This document shows positions 11,015 through 22,590 of a stretch of DNA of 64,000 nucleotides, piece after piece. The notes under the pieces were generated by a model. That model saw only the letters and a list, made by a program, of their open reading frames with translations, was not told the origin of the DNA and did no database searches. Source of the stretch: Dasypus novemcinctus. Lineage: Eukaryota; Chordata; Mammalia; Cingulata; Dasypodidae. The translations under genes were made by a program, and so were the position numbers. The stretch's first letter is position 1. Each line of letters begins with the position of its first letter. The DNA is taken from contig NC_080688.1 in assembly GCF_030445035.2 (NCBI RefSeq), forward strand, positions 61,889,949 to 61,953,948. The letters run 5' to 3'.

Positions 11015-11171
11015 GAGTCACAAGAAGAGACCACCATGGAGGACAGACCCACCGTCTTCAAAGTGGACCAGGGGGAAAACCAGGCCTCCCTCTGTCGAGG
11101 GAAAAGGTGCTTCCCCAAGGCACTTGGCTACATCACCAGCGACATGAAGGAATTTGCCAACTGGCTAAAAG
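11015..11171 (+). CDS. SLC14A1: SLC14A1 exon with the canonical start (residues 1-45)
   Basis: The acceptor is ttctctcaag ending at 11014 and the donor is gtattt at 11172. The ATG at 11036 sits in a strong Kozak context (ccaccATGG). It encodes [16 protein letters not shown] and onward, the cytosolic N-terminus of UT-B. Cys20 and Cys25 correspond to human Cys25 and Cys30, reported as important for plasma membrane expression of human UT-B. Human UT-B has a short internal duplication (DSPTMVR twice) here. This copy lacks it, which explains 384 versus 389 residues. The exon ends in phase 1. In the long isoform the first 21 nt (11015-11035) are coding instead of 5' UTR. Confidence 0.96.
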
Positions 11172-11725
11172 GTATTTATGCTTCATTCCTTGGAGAGATG
11201 GGAGAAACAGCTTTGGGGAGAATGGTTTGCTGGTTTCTCTACTTACACCTATAGTTATATCCCTCTACCTTTTATCTCTCTCTTTACTCCTTTTACCTTC
11301 TCATCTCCTGCAGACCTTTTCAATTGTCTTCATGGAGATAGTGGTGAGGGCCAGGGACCTGTTCCTGTTACAGGCAGGCACCTGGCTTCACACTGTAATT
11401 TCAGTGCTTAATAACTGACATTTTACTATTGATGAGTCATTCCTTTGGCTTAAGAATCAGTCTGTACATTAGATGCTTTCTGGAGTTTAGGTTCTAGTAG
11501 GGGCAGGATAAATTGAACACATAGAAACTGGATGCTTCCAGGGATCTGGGGGCCACTGAGGGGTACAAAGGGTTCAGAGAGAAAAAGCTTAAAGGAACAT
11601 CAAAGAGAAGTTTCTCCCTGACCACGGGTGATTTGGACGGTTGTATTCAGGGTGGGCACTGGAGCTGGGAAGGAGCATCGTTTGTCTTGGCCGCTCCTTA
11701 GGTCTGCCTGTCTCGTTTCTCCCAG

Positions 11726-11915
11726 ACAAGCCTGTGGTGCTTCAGTTTGTCGACTGGCTTCTCCGGGGCATATCCCAAGTGATGTTTGTCAACAACTCCA
11801 TCAGTGGAATCCTGATTCTGGTGGGGCTTCTGGTCCAGAACCCCTGGTGGGCGCTCAGTGGCTGTGTGGCCACCGTGGTCTCCACGCTGACAGCCCTGCT
11901 GCTCGGCCAGGACAG
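11726..11915 (+). CDS. SLC14A1: SLC14A1 exon, residues 46-109
   Basis: The acceptor is tttctcccag and the donor is gtagga at 11916. The exon encodes the first membrane helices of the N-terminal repeat, including [15 protein letters not shown] and the hydrophobic run [15 protein letters not shown]. Gln63 in GISQV corresponds to a pore-lining residue of bovine UT-B. Its partner in the second half is Gln227 (GVAQIYG), which shows the internal duplication of this family. The exon starts in phase 1 and ends in phase 2. Confidence 0.96.
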
Positions 11916-12908
11916 GTAGGAGCACCCGCCCAGCCCTGCTTGCCACCCTTCTGAGAACACGGGAGGATGAGCAGGGACCGTGGGCAGCAGCGATACAGCC
12001 ACACCCTTCCCAGGGGAACCAGCCTTTACTCCACAGCACTCTTCTGCTTGCCTGTAGTTGGAGGTCAGGGAATCATTTAGAGCCCTTTCTTCATGGTGCC
12101 TGAAGAAGTGGCCAGTCTGACTAATGCCAGATTCCCAGGGCAGTGCAAGGTAACTAGAACTAAGCTGCAAAGTAATTCCCAGGAGAGGTCCTAAAGGGAT
12201 CTTCTTTAATGCTTAATGAAGTTACTTATTGTCAGCATTTTGTTTATTTGGTCAAAAATTCATACAAGTTCGTGAAAAGTCTCCGCAGCTTAACAGCCCC
12301 ATTCTTTTGTTTCCATGATTAGTTAAGCAAATGCATTCTTCACACACTGCCAAGGTTAGCTCAGCTTCTGTAGAAAGGAATGACCATTTCTGGCTGAAGA
12401 AGCTTTAGTGTGTCTTCTGAAATATGTATTGGGCTAAAAATAGTGGGTACGTCATACATTGATCCATCATTGAATAATTAACGAGCTGACTCCCAACAGG
12501 GAGGAAGACAGCCCTTGACTTACCAGTTCCTTCAGGGAGGCTGTTGGCCCTTCATGTGTCCAGAATCAAGGCATAACCACCACTGGGCAGTCATTATGCA
12601 GCTATACTCTCATAACACTCACTGTAAACTGCCTGAGGAGGATGAGGGCCTGAGGGAGAGTCAGCAAAGCTCCACTTTCCCGTCAGGTTCAAGAAGCCTG
12701 ATTTGCTCCCTTTGGAGGGTGATTGTATATGGTAGGTTAAACCCTATTCTAATACACACCAATAAACATTCTTTCCACTTTGAAAGTATAGACTAGAATT
12801 ATGCTACATTGCATATTCCTACATCATTTTGCTCCAATGAAACTTGATCCCATTTTCCTTATCAGGTATTATATAGAAGACAAGTTGTATTTACATGTAT
12901 TAGTTTTC

Positions 12909-13304
12909 TTTAAAGATTTTTTTTCTCTCCCCATTCCCCCCCCCCACCAGTTGTCTGCTCTCTCTGTCCATTTGCTGCGTGTTCTTTTTTGTCCGCTTCT
13001 GTCCTTATCAGCAGCACTGGGAATCTGTGTTTCTTTTTGTTGCGTCATCTTGTGTCAGCTCTCCGGGTGTGCGGTGCCATTCTTGGGCAGACTGTACTTT
13101 CTTTCACACTGGCCGGCTTTCCTTATGGGACGCACTTCTTGCACGTGGGGCTTCCCTACGCGGGAGACACCCCCACGTGGCATGCCACTCTTTGCACGCA
13201 TCAGCACTGCGCATGGGCCAGCTCCACACGGGTCAAGGAGGCCCGGGGTTTGAACCACGGACCTCCCATGTGGTAGGCGGACACCCTATCCATTGGGCCA
13301 AGTC
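12909..13304 (-). mobile_element. Full-length DAS SINE, intron of SLC14A1
   Basis: It is a minus-strand copy with the tRNA-like head at about 13230-13304 and a long body. It is flanked by a perfect 13-bp target duplication tgtattagttttc (12896-12908 and 13305-13317). The open frames running through 12801-13332 come from this element. Confidence 0.9.
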
Positions 13305-14617
13305 TGTATTAGTTTTCAAATCTAATTTTTAAAGGATCACATTAAAATGACAACCTTCTATTTTAAGTGAATGCTTTAACTCCTGTTGCTTTAACTATGG
13401 CATTTCACAGTGTAGAAGTTGCCATTAATTTGCAATGGAGCAAACACAAACATTCAATCTCCAATGCCATTGCTGAGAGGACAAGTCTTTGAATAGCCTT
13501 CCACTGTTATCATACCTAACCCCAATTCCTGGAGGGCATTACCACTTCCTAAATTAAACCAAAACAAGTTACATCACCACCCACAAACCTGGAAGGATTA
13601 CTTAAAGGAGGCTAAGAATGTTTGCCAGATTCCCCATTGCACAGTTACCTCCTGCCCCTAGTAGAAAACATGCCCAGAAGAAGCTCTACCGTCACCGGTA
13701 CTTCCTCCTCCAAGCATGACTCACTGCTGCCGTCACCTCTCCTTCGGGCCCTGCTTTCAACCTTAGCCCCACATTTCCCCATCTTCACACCCTCAGGGCC
13801 CCCGCAGAGACTGTCCTTGAGTGCCAAGCTCTTGGGAAGTTGACCCTGCCAGTGCTCAGAGCACCAAGGGCCGGCTTTGGGCTGAATGTCTACAGCAATC
13901 GCTCCATCTCTCTCTCAGGACTTCTACTTCTCAGTTATGAAATGGGAAACATTTTGGCCATGGTAGACCATAGGACAACCTTTAGAAGTGAGGCTCAATG
14001 TGGTAAAGGGGAAAGAGATCTAAGAAAGAATTGCATAAAAGAAAAGCAATTGTTTTTGAAAATGAAAATGCATTTCCTTGGAACTGTATGTTTGGAGAAA
14101 ACAAAATAGAATAGTTAGATGGAATGTCTGCTAAGTTGGAAGATGAATGTTTATAGGGTCAAAAGACACTGTGAAAGTGAATTAGAGCCTCATATCTCTC
14201 ACCAAGAAATTAGACTTAGGAAACAGTTCCATATGCTAAATGCTCTATGTAAGTCAGAGATATGTAATGCTTTAAAAGAAGTAACAACTCTCAGAAGGAA
14301 AGGCTAAAAGGAAGCAGAACTGGTTGCCTTGCTAATGTCTCTGTCTTCCCCTCAGGCACTGGAATTTTACCTCAAGTTATGATATCTGTGGGAGTGGGGA
14401 GGGGTTGTTATATATATAATTGGTATTTTTCTATGTATACTTTATTTTTTCAGGTTTTATCAGTGTTTATATGATGCTGATATAGAACTTGAAATACATT
14501 TCCAAATATAACCTCATTTTCTAACGTGCAAATGATCTGGAAGTTACAGTGTCATTTAGGTACAAGGCCATCCAAAGTCCACCCAGGAAATGGCCGTGCT
14601 GTGCCTCTTGCCCACAG

Positions 14618-14746
14618 GTCAGCGATAGCAGCGGGGCTGCACGGCTACAATGCCACCCTGCTGGGGATACTCATGGCGGTCTTTTCAGACAAGGAAAACT
14701 ACTTCTGGTGGCTCTTACTCCCTGTATCTGTCATGTCCATGACTTG
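14618..14746 (+). CDS. SLC14A1: SLC14A1 exon, residues 109-152
   Basis: The acceptor is cttgcccacag and the donor is gtaagt at 14747. The exon encodes [30 protein letters not shown] and then VMSMT. The GYNATL(L/V)G segment is strongly conserved in urea transporters and forms part of a re-entrant pore region. NAT fits the glycosylation sequon but lies within the membrane core, so use is unlikely. The exon starts and ends in phase 2. Confidence 0.96.
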
Positions 14747-14904
14747 GTAAGTTGTACCTGGTTTTCAAAATGCCTTTAAAAAAAAAAAAAAATGTCAATT
14801 CAGGTTATAGCTACTGGAAACAGAAATGACTTTAAAAATGTATATCTCCTTACAACCAATTATTGGCCTTCCGTCTGATCCCTCTACCATGCCCACCCAC
14901 ACCT

Positions 14905-15085
14905 GCCCTTCCAGTAGAGGTTCCCGGTCCTGGCTGCACCTGAACACCTCCTGAGGAGCGCTGAAACACACTGATGCACAGGACCCCCGCTGCCTCCCAG
15001 ATTCTGGTCTGGGGTGTTGCCTGGGCACTGGGGTTTTGAAAAACACTCCTCAAGTGATTCTAAGTGTAGCCAAAGTTGGGTAGAA
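14905..15085 (+). mobile_element. Second MER5-type fragment, adjacent
   Basis: The parts ggtctggggtgttgcctgggc and cctcaagtgattctaagtgtag match MER5 and lie directly before the first copy. It is more decayed. Confidence 0.6.
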
Positions 15086-15090
15086 CTGTA

Positions 15091-15290
15091 CATCAATGGT
15101 TTTTAAACTTGAACCTGTACCAGGATCACCTGGAAGTCTTTTCCAGCTGCCACTCACCGGGCCCCACCCCCAGAGTCTCTGATCCACTGGGCCTGACGTT
15201 CAGTGATGCCTCGAATTTGCATTTCTAACACGTTCTCAGCTATTGCTGAGGCTGCTGGTCCACGACCCCACTTTGAGAACCACTGTGCCT
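15091..15290 (+). mobile_element. MER5-type hAT DNA transposon
   Basis: It starts caatggtttttaaacttg and ends tttgagaaccactgtg, with interior ggatcacctgg and gggccccacccccagag. These are the terminal and internal signatures of MER5A. Confidence 0.8.
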
Positions 15291-16212
15291 ACAGGAACTC
15301 CCCTTACCTTCCTGCCCCCTTCCAAAAAGAAACTTTTACTGATTTCAATTCCTTTTTCTTTTAACCTAAATCCATCAAATCCCTCAAACTAGTTTCTGTA
15401 CATTGACTTGGTCTTAAATCCTTTTTCTGGAAGCAAACATTCCCTCCATACACAACAATAAGTACAACCCAGCATGAACCATCTGCAAAGGAGGGCCACC
15501 CACCCCCAGGAGTGTGGAGAAGGAACCTTTTCCTCAGGGAGAAACTTCACACCTGCTCTGAGAACAGACCCAATGGCAGGAAATCTGGGGTTCTGGTCTG
15601 AATCAATGGCTCCTTGACCGGGTCAACAAAAGAGGTCCAGGAACAATAAGGAAACTGGAGGCCGATACCTTTCCCAAGGTCACGCTGTCAAGCTATAGCT
15701 CCTGGGTTTAAACCTTCTCCGCAGTGGGAGACTTTTCCTCTAACCCATGCCAGCTGCATCCTCCCTTGGACAATTGTTTCTCTTTTCCAAAATTAGATAT
15801 ACAAAAAACACATGGAAATGATGCAGCCGACTCCAGGTTGTGGTTACCTCTGGTGGGGAGGAGAGTATGATCCACTAGTGTTACACAGGGGTCTTTAACT
15901 GGGTAGAAAATATTTTATTTCACATGTTTTAAATACTTTGAAAATCTTTTTAACCTAGATATATAATTCACTTTGAGCAATGCCAGAGTAAAACTGTTTA
16001 AAAGCCAAATAAGCTAAGAGTTGATTTTTTACTTTATATAAGAACTTTCTCTCTACAACAGGATTTATCCCAGGTTCTTTGTTATGGAATATTTCCCAAC
16101 ATAGCACTTGAGGGACCTATTTGTAGATGAGACAAGTTCTCACCGTAGCATAGAGATTTGGTTTATCTCTGGCTTGTCACCTGCCTGTTCTTCTATTCTG
16201 TTCTTTTTTAAG

Positions 16213-16405
16213 CCCAGTTTTCTCAAGCGGATTGAACTCTGTGTTCTGCAAGTGGGACCTCCCTGTCTTCACCCTGCCTTTCAACATGGCCTTGTCATTG
16301 TACCTCTCAGCCACTGGACATTACAATCCATTTTTCCCAAGCAAATTGGTCACACCTGTAACCTCTGTTCCCAATGTCACCTGGTATGACCTCAGTGCCC
16401 TGGAG
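16213..16405 (+). CDS. SLC14A1: SLC14A1 exon, residues 152-216
   Basis: The acceptor is ttcttttttaag and the donor is gtaagg at 16406. The exon encodes [25 protein letters not shown]. The first urea transporter signature LPxxTxPF falls at residues 168-175, with Thr172 at the centre of the pore. NVT at Asn206 matches the extracellular N-glycosylation site of human UT-B (Asn211). The exon ends exactly on codon 216 (phase 0), at the junction between the two homologous halves of the protein. Confidence 0.97.
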
Positions 16406-16747
16406 GTAAGGCTCATACCATCTTCTGGATGGGGTTCTGGAAGAAACTCCAAGTCCTCTCAGTTAATTGTTCATGGGTATTTGATTCTGATAGATACCCC
16501 ATTCTACATATATCAGTTTCTTCATCATCTTGCCTTCTATAGATAAAATATTTGTTCTATTCCAAAGCTTTGGCAGTCTAAGGGGTTTTTTAATGACTGA
16601 TTAGTTAAAGGTAACTTTCCCCTCATCTTTTACTAGAAACTGTCCCCAAATGGGGACATTTGGAAATAACGCAGAAGAAAAATCAAAAGATTTATTAGTA
16701 CTACTCATTGAAAGTAATATTTATAAAATAGTGTTATATCAATCTAG

Positions 16748-16880
16748 AACTGCTCTGTCTGATACAATAGCCACTAGCACCATATGTCCATTTAAATGTA
16801 AATTAATGAAAATGAAATAAAATTTGAAAATTCAGTTTCTCAATTTGCTAGCCACATTTTCAGGTGCTCAATAGCCTCAT
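16748..16880. mobile_element. hAT-type MER element remnant
   Basis: The ends gctctgtctgatacaatagcc and agccacattttcaggtgctc are typical of the short non-autonomous hAT families whose ends read 'gtccaatag...agccac'. It lies in the SLC14A1 intron; the subfamily is not determined. Confidence 0.5.
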
Positions 16881-18226
16881 GTGCAGATGGAGAATATTCC
16901 GGCACCGCAGAAAGCGCCACTGGATTGTGCTGATCTGGGAAAGAGGGAAACTTGCCCTTCTCTTCCTTCTGAACTACCACCGCATCAGCAGTACACATTT
17001 TCCATCTCACCTTTTTCCCTCCCTACAGGGCTACCTGGGAGATGGTTTGCTCTCTAGCTCTAAGATAAAAGCTTCTGCAGTCTTTGTCTATTTCAAGTTC
17101 CCTGGTCCAGACGAAACAGGAAGTGGTCTTATGGGGACCTGAAGATCCAGCAGGGGTGGAGGAATTCAGGGCCCCTCTTAGGGTAGATGGAAATGCACAG
17201 AATGATTCTGTGAGCTGAGCAGACACCAAACCAGGAGACTACATGCAGCCTAATGCTCGAAAGGAGAGGACCCTCATGCCAAAGCTGGGACTCCTTCTCT
17301 TAGAATCATTGCCTCTAGAAGGTCCCTTGCCAAAAGGTACACATATGATACCTAGAAAAGGTTTAGGAGGCGAGATGGGGAGATGGGGAAGGCATCTTTA
17401 AGTTAATGGCCTTGGTCAAAAAGAATCTGTCATAAGTAACCTGTCTGAGTCCTATCAGAGATTTTATTATAAAGAATTATCATGTATTGGTTTGTCTGTG
17501 TTTTCCTGAGAGCTGCAATTCTGTGAGCACATTACCTGAAAGCAGACCTCAGCCATATAGTAGAATTGTGACATTTACAGGCATTTTCATGTTTTGAAGC
17601 CTGATTAACAATATCAGATTAAGCTAAGGCTCTTTACTTAATACATGTTCTAGTGAACAGCAGAATTGTAAACATGGTCTGAATCTATGAACTTGCCAGG
17701 TAATCTCTTTTGAACTGTGGGCAAATTAACCCAGTTTTGGGTCTCTGGCCTCAGCATTAACAATTAATTGCATGACAGCAATACTGTTTCTATTGAACAA
17801 AGGGATACATTGATTTGTTCACCTGGGTACTGACAGACAGTTGAAGGCAAAAGAATTGTAAGATGTGGTCCCTGCCAGCCCCACTGGGGTGCATGGTAAA
17901 TGCCAGATCTACCAAACAGGGTGTTTGTCCATGATGGAAACCAAGACAAGTGTCAGAGCAAGCAGTGGAGCCAGTGATTCAGGAGTATCAAGAAGGTGTG
18001 CTGAGTATGCAACCAGGAAAGGCTGATGTATCTCTGGGGATAAAGCAGATGAATGTTTGGTGTTTTCTGTGGATAAAAAGAGAGAGAATTTTTAATAATC
18101 AGTACTACTGATCATGAAAGATAAAATATGCAAAATCTTTTTAAAACTTTCATTTACATGTTTTGGGTGTCCCGTGGGTTTCTGTTCAGTTGTTTAGTGA
18201 CCTCATTTTTTCAATTGTTTTGGCAG

Positions 18227-18374
18227 TTGTTAAAAGCTGTGCCAGTGGGTGTTGCTCAGATATACGGCTGTGACAGCCTGTGGACTGGCGGCCTCTTCCT
18301 GTGTGCCATTCTGCTCTTCTCCCCCATCATGTGCCTGCACGCTGCCATCGGATCGTTGGTGGGGATAGTAGCAG
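18227..18374 (+). CDS. SLC14A1: SLC14A1 exon, residues 217-266
   Basis: The acceptor is tgttttggcag and the donor is gtgagc at 18375. The exon opens the C-terminal repeat: [22 protein letters not shown], followed by a hydrophobic stretch ending GSLVGIVA. Gln227 pairs structurally with Gln63 of the first half. The exon ends in phase 1 and is separated from the next exon by only 192 bp of intron. Confidence 0.96.
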
Positions 18375-18566
18375 GTGAGCATGAGACTCGTTCCCTAACA
18401 TTGAGCATCCCCTCTGTCCAGTGCATGAGCTCAGAGATTTTCTATACTCCAAACCCTTCTTGAGGCCTCTGCTTCCAAGGGACTCTCAGGATGCTTTCCT
18501 GGGACCCTTTCCAGAGCATCCTGCTGGACAGTCCACAGCTCTGACCCCTCCTGTCTCACCTAACAG

Positions 18567-18701
18567 GGCTCAGTCTTTCAGCTCCATTTGAGAAAATCTA
18601 CTTTGGACTTTGGGGTTTCAATAGCTCTCTGGCCTGCATTGCAATTGGAGGAATGTTCATGGCACTTACTTGGCAAACCCACCTGCTGGCTCTCACCTGC
18701 G
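18567..18701 (+). CDS. SLC14A1: SLC14A1 exon with the Kidd-antigen position, residues 266-311
   Basis: The acceptor is tcacctaacag and the donor is gtgagt at 18702. The exon encodes [20 protein letters not shown] and then a membrane segment ending THLLALTC. Residue 275 aligns to human residue 280, where Asp gives Jk(a) and Asn gives Jk(b). Here the codon is AAA (18593-18595), lysine. The rest of the exon is nearly identical to human, including the [11 protein letters not shown] segment, the counterpart of GYNATL in the first half. It starts and ends in phase 1. Confidence 0.96.
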
Positions 18702-19069
18702 GTGAGTACCTCGTGCATGGGCCGGGGCGGGCGACAATCATGACCATGGGTCAAGGACAAACAGTAAAAAGAGCAACATGAGAAATTATGCAGGGGTTCT
18801 AATTGGGACCCCTCTCCTCCCCTCCACCCCATCCCCACTATCTAAGTGTAAGTGCAGGGCAGGTGACACCCCCTCTCTGGGAGTATTAAAGTCTACTCTG
18901 CCTGCCTTGCTAGTTGTTGCAAAGAGAAGAGAGCCTGTCTTAAACATTCTACAATATGTATATGAGGGAGGAATGGGGATGGGTAGAAACCCGACTTGTC
19001 CTGTGTCCTTCAAACGAATTGTTCAAATCAGATGGATGACATGTGGCCCTTTAGGAATCACTTTTATCC

Positions 19070-19258
19070 AGGACTTTCAAACATGAGTGTGCATTAGGAT
19101 CACCCAGGGGGCTTGTTGAAACGACATGGCTGGGCACCAGCCCTCGTTTCTGGTTCAGAGGTGGAGGTGGGGGTGGAGGGAGGAATTTGCCGCCCTCCCA
19201 AGCTCCCAGGTGGTGCCAATACTGCTACTCCAGGGACCCCACTCTGCAAACCTCTGCA
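19070..19258 (+). mobile_element. MER5-type fragment
   Basis: The parts actttcaaacatgagtgtgc, ggatcacccagggggc and tgcaaacctctgca fit MER5. Confidence 0.6.
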
Positions 19259-19414
19259 TTAATCCTTTCTAGCCCCCAGTATTCTGGTCAGACTCAGCCT
19301 GGCTGGGCTGGAAGAGGCTCTGGAGATCCCCACTCCAAACCTCTCATTTTTTTGGTTAGGGTGCTCAGGCCAGAAAGCTTAAACCATGCGCTAAAGGGCA
19401 TTCGGTCTGTGAGG

Positions 19415-19492
19415 GGTAAATTCGAACCGAAAACTCCCTCGGCTAAGAGCCCCACCTCTCTCCCACTGCACCACTCTGCTTCCCACCAACAG
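19415..19492 (-). mobile_element. tRNA-derived element (MIR-like?)
   Basis: On the minus strand a good pol III A box (tggtgcagtgg) is followed about 35 bp later by a B box (ggttcgaat). The rest does not match DAS heads and is closest to a decayed MIR core; assignment is uncertain. Confidence 0.4.
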
Positions 19493-21739
19493 GAGTCTGG
19501 CTCTTATGGCCATCCCTGAGGTAAAAGCAGAACTCAACTGATTTGGAATTGAAATTGATAATAGATTTCCCAGGCTGATTATAAGGGTTGCTGGTTTGCC
19601 TGTAGCTTCCCACTATCCCTACATTACTACTGGAGAAAGAATTTGCCTTTATTTACTAGAGTGGAGGGAAGGACGCTCCCTGAGGGATCAAAGCAGGGAG
19701 GGGGGAATGGCAGAATGTGGAGAAATCATGGCTAATCTAATGGAGATATTTATCTAGAGTCATAAATCACCAGATGAATCACCAGTCAAACATGATTTAA
19801 ATGGATTTTAATGGATTTTACATTAGACAGGAGGTGGGATGGGGCCAAAAATTTCCAAGGCCGCCATCAGTTTTGATTTTCCGATGCTGTAGCAGGGTTA
19901 TCAAAACCCAGGTTGCTGTGGTGTTGCCATTTACGTGTCATTTTGTCAAAATTGTTTACGATTACTCAGCAATTTCATGTAACAACCCTGTCTCAAGTGT
20001 TTGCTCCTTCTCCAATATTTGTTCACAAGCTTCGGGCAAAGAGAAGGCCAGGAACAGATTTTGTGGCCACCTGGGCTCAGCTGGGTTAGAATCTTTTATC
20101 CTACAACCTTCCAGTTTTATTCTGAGATGGGATTTAAGTTTAACCACAGTTTTCTGTGTTTGCAGCAGCAACAAGTACATATTAAACACTCATGACACAG
20201 ACCACACAGCACTAGGAAGAGCTAGAGGTCTAGAAACTTTAGCTCCGATGTGGTCCCTGTGCAGGGCAGAGGCCGGGTGAGCGAGCAAGGGAAACCATGC
20301 ATGTTTGCCGCAGAACAAGGCGAAATCAACAGCACACGATTCTCTCGGGACATGGCATAGGTCAGAATCATCAAGTAGCATCTCCTGGAGGAGGTGGTTT
20401 TTCTACCAGCCCTGAAAGAAAACAGGAGGAATTCTGTCTGGTGGAGGGCATAGCATGGCCAGGGCGGGGACCACCTGAGCAAGGTTTTGTCACAGGAGTT
20501 GTGATTGAGGTTTTGACAGGCTGTGGAGAAATTTGAAGGCAAACATGTTTGCAGATGTGTTTCCCCCAAGACTCAATAGCTTTGTTATTTATTGGAGCAA
20601 TAGTACAGGCTTAATGTGAAAAAAAAATCCAGTCAGTATGGAAGAGTATAAAGCAGAAAGTGAAAATACTCCACCCAACTCCCTAGCTATAATTTTTTGA
20701 GAACATAAATAGAGTCATACTATATACCTAGCATCCTATTATCTGTATCTCTTCTTTAACTATGGGCAATAGTCTTCTTTTTCTTTTTTTTTTTCCTTCT
20801 TTCTCTCTTTTTTTGGGGAGACCTCAGGTTCAAAGCATTGAGTAAATCCTGATCCACAGTTCATGATACTCTGCCCCCTTCAATCTGCAAGATATCTCTC
20901 TGCTTTTTCCTTTTTCCCCCTGTATCTCCCATCACCACTTCCATTGTCCTTGACCCAACACAGTCACTTTAACATGCTTAATATATATCCCCAGATGTGT
21001 GTATACCCTTGGAGAAAATAAGATATTCTGTGTGTGGATTTATTAATTTTCATGAAAATTTAAATATATGAAAAAGTAATAGTTTAATAAGCAAATGTAC
21101 TATCATTTGGATTTAATTGTTGTTTACCTTTTGCCTCATTGCTTTTTTTTTGCTCAGGTATTTTAAAGTGGAGACATTATAACATTTTATCTCCTAAATG
21201 TATCAATATAAAGCTCTAAAAATTAAGGACTTCTGTCTAAAACCACAATACCCTCATCATCCATAACTAAATTACTTTGTGAATATCATCTAAAAACAGT
21301 CTATATTTAAATGCCCCCACCTGCCCAGACATGTCTTTTATATTCTTTGTTCAAACCAAGATCCATTAAAAACCGTCAGTTTTATTTGGTTGCTATGTCT
21401 TTCAATTCTTTTAAATCTTGAAGAGGTTCCTTCCTCTCCATGACATTGATTTATTAAAGATAGAAGGCTGGTTGTACCAGATAATATACTACTTTATGAG
21501 TTGATCTGAATCATTCCCTCTTAGTACAAGTTAACTTATTCTGGGAGTTAGATCTAGAGGCTTGACTAAATTAAGCAATTTTGGCCAGGACTTCCTAGAT
21601 ATTACTACATACTTAATATAGCATTGCCTCAGGAGGCACATGGTGGCTGCTTGTCCACTCTTGATAATGCTAAAATTGGTCACTGGGTTTAAGGTGTAGA
21701 TGTGTATATGTGTGTGTGTGTTTAATTCACAGTCATGCT

Positions 21740-22590
21740 ATTGTACTATAGAATTTACTTTTTCTGTTTTTTTGTGTGTAGTTTTTTTTTTTTTACTTTT
21801 TCACTCAGAATTTTAAGACTTTTCCATGTTGGTTTATACATATCTAGTTCATTTTTTTAACTTCTCCATAATCTCCATAATAAACACCTTCTACACTTGG
21901 CCATTCACGCAAGGTAAATTAAAACATGGCATATTTACAATACTTTTACATTGATTTTTCCATGACTCTTAACTTTTCATACCATTTCCCATCTCTTTAT
22001 CCCTTCATGAGGCCCTCTAGCTTAGTTGCTCAAGCTGATCATCTTTGACTATATCCATTGTGCCGATCAAGCCATCTATGGAATTCTTTATTTCTAGTTC
22101 CATTAATTAAACATTATCTAGTATATGTTATTCAGTTTGCTGTCTTTCTTTTAAGGTGTTTGCTCTCCTCAGATGTCTCCTTTCCCTTTCTTGTGAGCTC
22201 ACATTTCCCTGGGGAGATCAGCTGTTGGAGAACAGTGTCCCTGAAGGAGGGGGAAGACCTCTCGGGGTGAGAGCCTCTGCTGTTTAAGGCAGTGGAGATA
22301 GCCAGTTGTGGAGACTTCATTTAACTAACTTCCTCTTGCTGGGGGAAATTTAGATAGCTTCTAGTTTGGAACTTTTATAAACAGTGTGGCGAGGAACATA
22401 TTTATACAAATATCTTTGTGTACATTGCACAGATATTTCTATAAATTTCTAGAAGTAGAATTAATGGGTCAAAGGTAATGCCAATTCTAATTTTAATAGA
22501 TGCCAATTCATCTCCAAAAACATCCTACCAATTCCACTCTCACCAACAGTGTGTGAGGCACCTGTTTCATCCATGCTGGGTCCTAGCAGT
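21740..22590 (-). mobile_element. Old L1 fragment (3' end)
   Basis: The parts actttttcactcagaatttt, aagtagaattaatgggtcaa and ccactctcaccaacagtgtg are the reverse complement of the L1 ORF2 end/3' region. No long frame remains. It lies in the large SLC14A1 intron. Confidence 0.7.

Noticed and set aside
12801..13332. Three overlapping plus-strand frames of 95-150 codons
   Set aside because: They are translations of the minus-strand DAS SINE; the same frames recur at 53566-54047, and on the minus strand at 34541, 50743 and 58020.
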